Positions 41,588-48,225 of a DNA stretch of 48,225 nucleotides are shown in pieces (the first letter of the stretch is position 1; the number at the start of each line of letters is the position of its first letter). Location: the NCBI GenBank assembly GCA_030456445.1, contig JAKDNM010000012.1:1-48225 (forward strand), given 5' to 3'. The DNA is from Hyphomicrobiales bacterium. Lineage in GTDB: Bacteria > Pseudomonadota > Alphaproteobacteria > Rhizobiales > Rhizobiaceae. The notes beneath the pieces were generated by a model that did no database searches, had not been told where the DNA came from, and was given only the letters and a program-made list of their open reading frames with translations. The position numbers and the translations under genes are program-made.

Positions 41588-42799
41588 TTATTTGGCCGGC
41601 GCGCTGCCCTTCGCGGCGCCGTCCCGCCGGCCCACCGCGAATTGCGCGAGCAGGAACGCGACAAGCGCGCAACCGGCGATGCCGGCGACCATCGGCAGCG
41701 CGGTGCCGTCGGAGAAATAGCCGACCGTGGCCATGGCGAGTACGCCGACGGCGAATTGCAGCGTCCCCATCAGCGCCGAGGCCGCACCGGCGATCGGCCC
41801 GTGATCGTCCAGCGCCAAGACCGACGTCGTCGGCAGCACGAGGCCGAGGAAGCCGTAGCCGATGAAGAGCAGCCCCATCAACACTCCGACGCTGTCGATG
41901 CCGGCAAGGGTCACGGCCAGCAGCAGGGCCATGAATACCAGATAGCCGGCGACCGCGACCCGCACCACGCGCTCCAGCCCGTAGCGCTCCGTCAGCGTCC
42001 CCGTAAGCTGCGCCATGGCGAAGAAGGAGATGGCATTGAAGGAGAAGGCGAGGCTGTACTCGAACGGGCTCAGGCCGAAATGGTCGATGAAGACGAAGGA
42101 CGAGCTCGACAGATAGACGAAGAAGCTCGATATGCCGAAACCGCCGATGAAGGTGAGCGCCAGGAAGCGTCCGTCCCGCAACAGGTACCAGTAGCTGGTG
42201 ACCGCGGTCCGGATGCCGCTGCCGATACGCTCCTGTGGCGGCCGGGTCTCCGCCTGGAAAAGAGCGAGCAGCACGATGCCGGCGACGGCCGCGCCGGTCA
42301 CGACCCAGAAGATCGCCCGCCAGCCGAGATGACCGATGACGATGCTGCCGGTCAGCGGCGCCAGAAGCGGCGAGATGCTGAACACCAGCATCAGAAGCGC
42401 CATCAGCCGCGTCGCTTCCGGCCCGGTATGCAGGTCACGCACGATGGCGCGCGGAACGACCATGCCGGCGCAGGCGCCAAAACCCTGGACGAAGCGGAAG
42501 AAGATCAGCCATTCGATGGTCGGCGACAGCGCCGCGCCGACGCCGCCCGCCGCGAAGAGGCCGAGCCCGCCATAAAGCGGGGCCTTGCGGCCGATCATGT
42601 CGGAGAGCGGGCCGACAAAAACCTGCCCGGCGCTGACGGCCAGGAAAAAGGCGAGCAGCGTCATCTGCACCGCGCCGCTCGACGCGGAAAGGTCGCTGCC
42701 GATCGAGGGCAGCGCCGGCAGGTACATGTCGATCGCGAATGGACCAACAGCCGAGATAAGGCCGAGCACGATCGCGATGCGCAGGAATGTCGCCGTCAT
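41588..42799 (-). CDS. Bcr/CflA-family drug-resistance MFS exporter
   Basis: The 403-residue protein has 12 membrane helices. The Bcr/CflA hallmarks are GPFAIDMYLPALPSI in helix 1, GPLSDMIGRKAPLYGGL in the 2-3 loop and FVQGFGACAGMVVPRAIVRDL in helix 4, with motif C-type glycines in SPLLAPLTGSIVIGHLGWR. It is a proton-driven drug exporter of inner-membrane type. ATG 42799 fits the family start. The gene ends about 10 bp from the end of the tmRNA coding piece on the opposite strand. Substrates are unknown. Confidence 0.92.
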   Translation of the reverse strand: MTATFLRIAIVLGLISAVGPFAIDMYLPALPSIGSDLSASSGAVQMTLLAFFLAVSAGQVFVGPLSDMIGRKAPLYGGLGLFAAGGVGAALSPTIEWLIFFRFVQGFGACAGMVVPRAIVRDLHTGPEATRLMALLMLVFSISPLLAPLTGSIVIGHLGWRAIFWVVTGAAVAGIVLLALFQAETRPPQERIGSGIRTAVTSYWYLLRDGRFLALTFIGGFGISSFFVYLSSSSFVFIDHFGLSPFEYSLAFSFNAISFFAMAQLTGTLTERYGLERVVRVAVAGYLVFMALLLAVTLAGIDSVGVLMGLLFIGYGFLGLVLPTTSVLALDDHGPIAGAASALMGTLQFAVGVLAMATVGYFSDGTALPMVAGIAGCALVAFLLAQFAVGRRDGAAKGSAPAK

Positions 42800-43053
42800 G
42801 TCACTGCTTCCGATTTGGCACGCGCGCGCAACGCGGCTCGCCTCGATTACGATCCGCCGGGCGCCTGCCCGACACACGCCACAAAAAACGCCATGCTTCC
42901 TTCCGGCGCTTGCAATGTTGGCCGAAGCTGCTTGGATGGAATCGGGCGAGGCGCTTATATGCTTTCACGCGGTGGCCGATACAAGGTTTACGCCGCCGCG
43001 AAGCTTGATTAGAGGTAGGCTCCGTCAGAGTCACGCTGAAGCCCGGGCGATCC

Positions 43054-43614
43054 ATGGCCGAAGATCACATTCGTTACGACATTCTCGTACAGGAGGCCCT
43101 GCGCGCGGTGATGCGCAAGGTGCTGACGGAGGTCGCGCGCACCGGATTGCCGGGCAACCACCATTTCTTCATCACCTTCATGACCAAGGCGCCGGGCGTG
43201 CGCATCTCCAGTCGCCTGCAAGAGCGCTATCCCGAACAGATGACCATCGTCGTCCAGTACCAGTACTGGGACCTGAAGGTCACCGAGACGGGCTTCGAGA
43301 TCGGGCTTTCCTTTTCCGATATCCCCGAGAAGCTGGAGATACCGTTCTCAGCCGTGCGCGGCTTCTACGATCCGTCGGCGAATTTCGAGCTCGAATTCGA
43401 CCCGAAGCAGGACGCCGATGCCGCCGAGCCGATGACCCCGACCGCCGAAGTAGAGACGCTGAAAAGCCCGCGCGCACAAAAAAAGCAGAATGCGGACGCA
43501 GCCAAGCCGGCCGAGAAAAAGGAAAAGTCAAAGGCCGGGAAGGAAGAAAAGCCCGCCGCCGAGGGCAACAAGGGCGCGGACGTGGTGTCGCTGGACGCAT
43601 TCCGGAAGAAATAG
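43054..43614 (+). CDS. sspB: ClpXP adaptor SspB (alphaproteobacterial type)
   Basis: The 186-residue protein has a substrate-binding domain (about 1-120, DILVQEALRAVMRKVLTEVA, then HHFFITFMTKAPGVRIS, MTIVVQYQYWDL and GFYDPSANFELEF), followed by a long Lys/Ala/Glu-rich flexible linker and a terminal VVSLDAFRKK, which fits the short ClpX-binding tail. It delivers tmRNA-tagged proteins to ClpXP. It heads a plus-strand run with the DUF4169 and RHH genes. The location 1.5 kb from ssrA is functionally consistent. Confidence 0.92.
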   Translation: MAEDHIRYDILVQEALRAVMRKVLTEVARTGLPGNHHFFITFMTKAPGVRISSRLQERYPEQMTIVVQYQYWDLKVTETGFEIGLSFSDIPEKLEIPFSAVRGFYDPSANFELEFDPKQDADAAEPMTPTAEVETLKSPRAQKKQNADAAKPAEKKEKSKAGKEEKPAAEGNKGADVVSLDAFRKK

Positions 43615-43625
43615 GCGGCCGGATC

Positions 43626-43817
43626 ATGGCAGAGATCGTCAATCTGCGAATGGCCCGCAAGCGCAAGGTCCGCGCCGGGCAGGAAGCACATGCCTCGGAA
43701 CAGCGCGCACTCCACGGCCGGTCCAAGGTTGAGAAGCAGCACGACCGTGCGGTCGAGGAAAAGAACCGAACCTTCATCGACGGGCATTTCCGCGGCAAGC
43801 CCGGCGCCGAGCGGTGA
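43626..43817 (+). CDS. DUF4169 small protein
   Basis: The 63-residue, highly basic protein starts MAEIVNLRMARKRKVRAGQE and ends FIDGHFRGKPGAER, matching DUF4169, which is found next to sspB in Rhizobiales. No membrane segment or cysteine is present. It lies 11 bp after sspB and its stop overlaps the next start (GTGA). The function is unknown; the Lys/Arg-rich helix suggests nucleic-acid binding, which is speculation. Confidence 0.82.
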   Translation: MAEIVNLRMARKRKVRAGQEAHASEQRALHGRSKVEKQHDRAVEEKNRTFIDGHFRGKPGAER

Positions 43818-44029
43818 GCCGCGTCCGCAAGCGCTCGGTCACCATCCGCGGCCACCGCACCAGCTATTCGCTGGAAGACGCTTTCCAGGGTGAGTTGGAA
43901 AGGATCGCGGCCGATCGTCCGGCGCCGCTCGCCGCATTGATCGCGGAAATCGACGAAAGCCGGCCGCGCGATACCAACCTCTCCTCGGCACTCAGGCTGT
44001 TCGTGCTCGATGCCGTGAGGAAAGGCTGA
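43814..44029 (+). CDS. Ribbon-helix-helix domain protein (RHH_4-like)
   Basis: The 71-residue protein reads RKRSVTIRGHRTSYSLEDAFQGEL, a strand plus helix of a ribbon-helix-helix DNA-binding fold, followed by SSALRLFVLDAV. It matches the RHH_4-type family. The start is GTG and overlaps DUF4169 by 4 bp. No partner toxin is nearby. It probably regulates an unknown gene, possibly its own operon. It converges with the AsmA gene at a 3-bp distance. Confidence 0.8.
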   Translation: MSRVRKRSVTIRGHRTSYSLEDAFQGELERIAADRPAPLAALIAEIDESRPRDTNLSSALRLFVLDAVRKG

Positions 44030-44032
44030 ATT

Positions 44033-47000
44033 TCAATTGGGCGTTCCGAGGCTCTGGAAGGACATATTGCCCTGACGGAAGATATTATCGACGCCGGGCA
44101 GATCCTTGAAGCCTTCGGCCGTCGCCGGTTTGGATGGATTTCCGGCCGGCTCGTCCGACTTGCCGGCGGCGTCCTTTGCGGCGGGTTCGTCACTCCCGTT
44201 GCCGTCGGCGTTGGTTTTCTTATCCTGCCCGGCAGGGGCGCTTGACGGATCGGATTTCGGGTCAGGAGGTTTGGTGCCCTCGCCTCCCTTGTCGGCGTCG
44301 AGGAGCTTCTGGATTCTGCTTTCCAGCGATTCTTCTTCTTTCTGCTTGCGCGCTTTCTCCGCTTCCTCGGCGGCCTTCTGCGCGGCTTCCGCCGCCGCTT
44401 TTTCCGCCGCGGCCTTTTTGGCCTCTTCCTCGGCTTTCGCCGCGGCTTCGGCTTCCGCCTTCTGGCGCGCTTCTTCCGCCGCCTTCACGGCCGCGGCCGC
44501 CTTGGCGTCATCGGCAGCCTTCTGTTTCGCTTCCGCCGCGGCTTTCCGGCGTGCCTCCTCGGCCTGCCGCGCCGCCTCGGCCTTGGCGGCGACCCTTGCG
44601 GCCGCCTGCATCGCGGCCCGTTCCCGTGCTTCCTCTTCGAGCCGCTTGCGGGTCGCGTCGCGGTCCTCATAGTAGGTTATCTCACGCCTCAGCCGCTGCT
44701 TTTCGAGAAGGGCAGCCTGCATCGCCTCGACGCGGGCCTCTTCACGCTCCAACGCGCGTTGCGTGAGGAACTGCCCAAGAGGCGCCGTGTTCAGCTTGAA
44801 CCGCATGGCATCGAGCGGGCCGGAACCGCTGAAATCGACGTCCGGCTCCGAGCCGACCAGTGCCTCGTCGCCAGGCTGGTATGCAATGGTGCCCGCGGCG
44901 GCGGCCGACGCCTTGTTGAAATCGAAGGAAGGCGTGACCGTGACGGTCGCATCCTTGCCTTCCAGCCGAAGCGGCGGCGCGCGCAGCACACCTTCCGCGA
45001 CGGTGAAGGCAAGGGTCCCCTCGCCTGCCGCGAAACGGCCGCCGCTGACCAGTGACGGTGCGAAGCCGGCGGTCTTGCCGGCATCGATATTCTTGCCGAT
45101 CCGGTCGGCGCCGGCCAGGATCGCCGGCAGCGCCTCGGTGTCGATGCCGGGGATGGCGAGGTCGCGGAACGACGAGGTGCCGGAGCCGGCGAGCGAGGCC
45201 ACCATGGCGTCAAGCGACTTGCCGTTCGCGGTCACCGATGCCGAGAGGTCGGCATTGCCGCTAAGGCCGGTGCCGGAAAGCAATTTCTCGAGATCGGCGC
45301 CGTCGAGCTTCATTTGTCCGGAGAAGAGCCCGGTTCCGCCATTGTTGCGCAATTCGAACAGGCCGGAGAGTTTGCCGCCGTCCATTTTCGCTGTCAGGCC
45401 GGATACGCTGAGCCCGTTGGCATCGAGGCTGGCCTTGAATTTTGCGTCATTTGCGGTGGCGAGTGGCCCTGCCTGCAAGGTCTTTGCCGCAAGATCGAAA
45501 TCGCCGGTGAAGGCGGGCTGCGGGCGGGTGTTGAAGGGCGTCTGCGGCCAGCCGCCATCCTTGCTTCGCAGCGCCCCGCTGCCGAACAGCATGTCGGTGG
45601 CAAGCGAGAGGTCGATCGTGTCGGCCGAGAGCGAGCCGGTGAAATCGGGGCGGCCGTCCTTCAGGCCGGCCTTGAGATTGCCGGCGATGGTGCCGCCGCC
45701 GATGGAGCCTTTGAGATCGTCAAGGCCGAGCAAGCCGCCTGCGAGCGTGACCTTCGAGGCCAGCGTCACCGGCAGGCCAAGCCCCATTCCCGGAAGGCCG
45801 ACGCCGGCGGTTATCAGCCACGGCTGGATGTCCCTTGCGGCGAGTTTCGCCTCACCTGTGGCCATAAATCCATCGTCAGCCTGCTCGATCTTGCCGTCGA
45901 AGGAAGTTTGCAGCCCTTCGCCTGCGACAGCGAGGGAAGTCGCGACGCCTTCGGCAAGCGAACCCTTGGCGGCAAGCGAGGCCTCGACACGGCCGGCCGC
46001 ATCGATGGGCAGTGCCGGCAGGCCGAACAGCGCATAGACGGGCGCGGCCTCGTCGTTGGAAAGCGACGCGTTGAGTGAGATGGCTGCCTTGCCCACCTCC
46101 TGCCAGTGCCCCTTCCCGGACGCGGAAACGGTAAAATGGCTGCCGCCGGCACGACCATGGGCGCTGAGCGCGATTCCGGTCCGGCCGCCCTTGCCGGCAA
46201 CGGCGCTGCCGACCACGTCGATCTCGGCATCCGTCAGAAGCCCGCCATAGCCCTGAGCCCGCTGGTCAAGCCCCACGATCAGCGGGTTTGCCGGGAACCG
46301 TTTTGACATCAGCGATACCAGCGGCGCCAGATCCACCGACACGATGGACGCATCGATGTTGCCGGTCGGCGCAGTCGCGAGATCCTTGACTTCGCCGGTG
46401 GCGCTGATCGTGGCGCCGGCGAGACCCTGTATGCTCAGCCTGTCGATTTCGAGTTGCCCGCCAGACAGCCTCATGCCCGTATCGATCGAATCGGCAGTCA
46501 GCCCGGCCGCCATGACCGGCCCGGCCTTGAGCGACAGGTCGATATCGTGGTCGGCAAGCCGCGTTTTGCCCTCGTCGCTGATAAAGAGGGAAGCAAAGGC
46601 GGCAAGCCCCTCGACATCGAGCTTGCCGCCGTCGAGCTTCACCACCATGGACGGATTGGCGTCGGCCGGCTCATCGTTCTCCAGCGTGCCCTTGAAACGC
46701 GCATCGCCGAGAATGAGTTCGAGATTATGGAAAACCTGCTTCTCCGGCGAGATGTCCACATTCGCCTGAAAGCCGGCCGCCGGAAGCCGGCGGATCGCCT
46801 CGTCCACATCATGCGCGACCCAGGCGGCAAAGCCGGAAGGCTGCGCCACCGCCAGGAGCAACGAGCCGGAGAACCCGAAATCCCCGCCCGTGCGCAAAAA
46901 ACCTTTCGCCTCCAGCGTCGTGCGTCCGGGCAGTGTCGCGTCGAGCGCTCCGACCTTCCATCCTCCCTCGCCCGGTTCGGCGGATAGCTTGACCTCCCGC

Positions 47001-48142
47001 ACGGTCGTGTCCCCAGTGACGATGGCTGGAAGGTTGAGTTCGACCTTGCCCGGTATGCCGGGCTTCGGCAGTGCTTTCACCACGCGCTCGAACGCCGCGA
47101 TGCGGTCGTGAAGCGTCAGCTTGGAAGGCGCGGCATCGCCATTTCCAACCGCATCGTCGAAGCGCACTTGCGAGCCGTTTGCGGTGATGCCGAAGCCGGG
47201 TCGTCGGCCGATATCGAGGAAGGCGTCCCCTTCCGCCGTATAGGGATCGTCTGTCGGACCGGTCTCGAAGCGGAATTTTTCCACCGAGAGCCGCTTGTCG
47301 TCGAAGTGGAAATTGCCTGTCAGCCGGTAGGGCGCCGGCGGTTTCGGCTTCAACGTACCCTCGTTTGCGGCGTCGTCCGAATTGTCAGCCGGCTGCCCGG
47401 CATCGGCATTCCTTATGTCGAGGTGGAAATCCCCCTTGTAGAGCGCGACGCCCTTGTCCAGCCCGATATCGCCGTCGGTCTGCAGCGCAATCGGATAGTC
47501 GCGAGGATCGGCACGGACGCGCAGCCGCATATGGCCGGTCTCGTCGACCCTGCCGGTAGACATCGAAAGCGTCACCGGCTCGCCGTCCGCCTGGAGCGTC
47601 CCGTCGAGGCGCCAGGGTCCAGCCAGCGAATCGGCGGAGATGTCGGCATCGATGTGGGAAAGCACGTAAGTGCGGCCGCCGGCGCGGTGATGAATGGTGA
47701 TCTCGCCGTCTTTCACCGCCACCTTCTCCAGCGTCACCTGTTTCGGGTCGAAAACCGCCGGCGTGCGTGATGCAAGATCGACCGCTCCGTCTTCCCCGAC
47801 CGTCATGGTGACGTGCGGATGGTCGAGCCGCATGTCGAAGATCAAAACCTCGCCGCGAAGAAACGGCGCAAGCTCCGCGTCCATGGAGAATTTATCGACC
47901 GTCATCGCCGGCTGGGAAGGGTCAGCGCCGGCGACACGCACATCCGAAAACGTCACCGATGGAAAAGGCAGGAGACGCGCCGTAGCTGCGCCTTCGACCT
48001 TTACCTGCCGGCCGAGGATACGGCTTGCTTCGCGCTCGAAATCGGCCCGATACGAGGTCCAGTCGACGAAATACGGCCCGATCAACGCCGCGGTCAACGC
48101 CAGCACGATAAGGCCGCCGATCAGGACGAAAAGTCGAGCCAG
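44033..48142 (-). CDS. AsmA-family envelope protein, 1369 residues
   Basis: The protein has an N-terminal membrane helix and an AsmA domain (GPYFVDWTSYRADFEREASRILGRQVKVEG) and continues with long beta-rich repeats of AsmA-like lipid-transfer proteins. Residues near 1180-1280 are an Ala/Lys/Glu coiled coil, followed by a disordered tail and the terminal motif FRQGNMSFQSLG. Such proteins influence outer-membrane assembly or phospholipid transport between membranes. A GTG at 48106 would cut the first helix. A CTG at 48142 gives MARLFVLIGG-type sequence preceded by GGAGAAGG and is my choice, with moderate trust. It converges with the RHH gene. Confidence 0.85.
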   Translation of the reverse strand: MARLFVLIGGLIVLALTAALIGPYFVDWTSYRADFEREASRILGRQVKVEGAATARLLPFPSVTFSDVRVAGADPSQPAMTVDKFSMDAELAPFLRGEVLIFDMRLDHPHVTMTVGEDGAVDLASRTPAVFDPKQVTLEKVAVKDGEITIHHRAGGRTYVLSHIDADISADSLAGPWRLDGTLQADGEPVTLSMSTGRVDETGHMRLRVRADPRDYPIALQTDGDIGLDKGVALYKGDFHLDIRNADAGQPADNSDDAANEGTLKPKPPAPYRLTGNFHFDDKRLSVEKFRFETGPTDDPYTAEGDAFLDIGRRPGFGITANGSQVRFDDAVGNGDAAPSKLTLHDRIAAFERVVKALPKPGIPGKVELNLPAIVTGDTTVREVKLSAEPGEGGWKVGALDATLPGRTTLEAKGFLRTGGDFGFSGSLLLAVAQPSGFAAWVAHDVDEAIRRLPAAGFQANVDISPEKQVFHNLELILGDARFKGTLENDEPADANPSMVVKLDGGKLDVEGLAAFASLFISDEGKTRLADHDIDLSLKAGPVMAAGLTADSIDTGMRLSGGQLEIDRLSIQGLAGATISATGEVKDLATAPTGNIDASIVSVDLAPLVSLMSKRFPANPLIVGLDQRAQGYGGLLTDAEIDVVGSAVAGKGGRTGIALSAHGRAGGSHFTVSASGKGHWQEVGKAAISLNASLSNDEAAPVYALFGLPALPIDAAGRVEASLAAKGSLAEGVATSLAVAGEGLQTSFDGKIEQADDGFMATGEAKLAARDIQPWLITAGVGLPGMGLGLPVTLASKVTLAGGLLGLDDLKGSIGGGTIAGNLKAGLKDGRPDFTGSLSADTIDLSLATDMLFGSGALRSKDGGWPQTPFNTRPQPAFTGDFDLAAKTLQAGPLATANDAKFKASLDANGLSVSGLTAKMDGGKLSGLFELRNNGGTGLFSGQMKLDGADLEKLLSGTGLSGNADLSASVTANGKSLDAMVASLAGSGTSSFRDLAIPGIDTEALPAILAGADRIGKNIDAGKTAGFAPSLVSGGRFAAGEGTLAFTVAEGVLRAPPLRLEGKDATVTVTPSFDFNKASAAAAGTIAYQPGDEALVGSEPDVDFSGSGPLDAMRFKLNTAPLGQFLTQRALEREEARVEAMQAALLEKQRLRREITYYEDRDATRKRLEEEARERAAMQAAARVAAKAEAARQAEEARRKAAAEAKQKAADDAKAAAAVKAAEEARQKAEAEAAAKAEEEAKKAAAEKAAAEAAQKAAEEAEKARKQKEEESLESRIQKLLDADKGGEGTKPPDPKSDPSSAPAGQDKKTNADGNGSDEPAAKDAAGKSDEPAGNPSKPATAEGFKDLPGVDNIFRQGNMSFQSLGTPN

Positions 48143-48160
48143 TTTCCTTCTCCGGTACCG

Positions 48161-48189
48161 AAAAATCCCCGCGGCCGTTCAACGGCCGC
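48161..48189 (-). terminator. Stem-loop before the AsmA gene
   Basis: Perfect 9-bp arms GCGGCCGTT and AACGGCCGC with a single-base loop (48171-48189), followed on the minus strand by GGGGA and five U (48165-48161). It may end the transcript of a gene beyond the window edge, leaving AsmA to its own promoter. The GC spacer before the U-run makes it weak. Confidence 0.5.
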
Positions 48190-48225
48190 CCCAAGGCCAG
48201 TCTATTCCAATTAGCGTGTCTATAA

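Noticed and set aside
42585-43625. Long extension upstream of the DUF4169 frame
   Set aside because: It overlaps sspB in another frame and is not family-like; the short ATG start at 43626 matches.

Overview
The window is high-GC, densely packed alphaproteobacterial DNA. The gene set points to the order Hyphomicrobiales (Rhizobiales), most likely the Mesorhizobium/Phyllobacteriaceae side. Signs are the two-piece permuted tmRNA gene with a YAEARLAA-type tag, the folA/thyA-hflK-hflC-DUF2065-degP block, an alpha-type SspB adaptor, and palindromic intergenic repeats of rhizobial type. It looks chromosomal. There are no insertion sequences, phage genes, CRISPR arrays or rRNA genes, and I found no tRNA.

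Region 1 (1-14 kb) is catabolic and accessory. A Gfo/Idh oxidoreductase is followed by a divergent methyltransferase/MmyB-type regulator pair with a palindrome between them. A minus-strand operon follows: periplasmic sugar-binding protein, permease, ATPase, inositol-dehydrogenase-like oxidoreductase and SDR dehydrogenase. Its promoter region carries a 30-bp-period direct repeat, and a strong hairpin separates the binding-protein gene from the permease gene. Next come a flavin monooxygenase-like gene, a small lipoprotein, and a second sugar cluster: amidohydrolase/lactonase, aldo-keto reductase, UxaA-type sugar-acid dehydratase and creatininase-family hydrolase. The second cluster reads as an oxidative route (sugar to lactone to acid to keto-deoxy acid) whose substrate is not fixed by sequence.

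Region 2 (14-27 kb) holds maoC and fadD, the Kup potassium transporter, pdxJ, a SpoIIAA-like protein, a small heme-copper-oxidase-like membrane protein, a RecD-like helicase, a VapBC-type toxin-antitoxin pair, and an RND efflux pump with its adaptor.

Region 3 (27-36 kb) contains ilvB-ilvN behind a complete attenuator. The attenuator has a 16-residue leader peptide rich in Leu/Ile/Val, a stem-loop over its stop codon, and an intrinsic terminator; the promoter places the transcript start at the leader ATG. It is followed by an unaccompanied HerA-like ATPase, a membrane diguanylate cyclase, miaA and serB diverging with only 12 bp between starts, and an acetyltransferase.

Region 4 (35-48 kb) is conserved housekeeping: degP, DUF2065, hflC and hflK (envelope proteolysis), folA and thyA (thymidylate/folate), DUF2853, ssrA (tmRNA), a Bcr/CflA-type drug exporter, sspB (the ClpXP adaptor for tmRNA-tagged proteins), two tiny genes (DUF4169 and a ribbon-helix-helix protein), and a giant AsmA-family protein whose most plausible start codon is CTG.

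The most informative non-coding signals are the ilv attenuator, the sugar-operon operator and hairpin, three different palindromic intergenic repeats, and the permuted ssrA gene. I did not find a clearly new multi-gene system. The best candidates for new biology are the UxaA-creatininase enzyme pair and the leaderless ilv attenuator.
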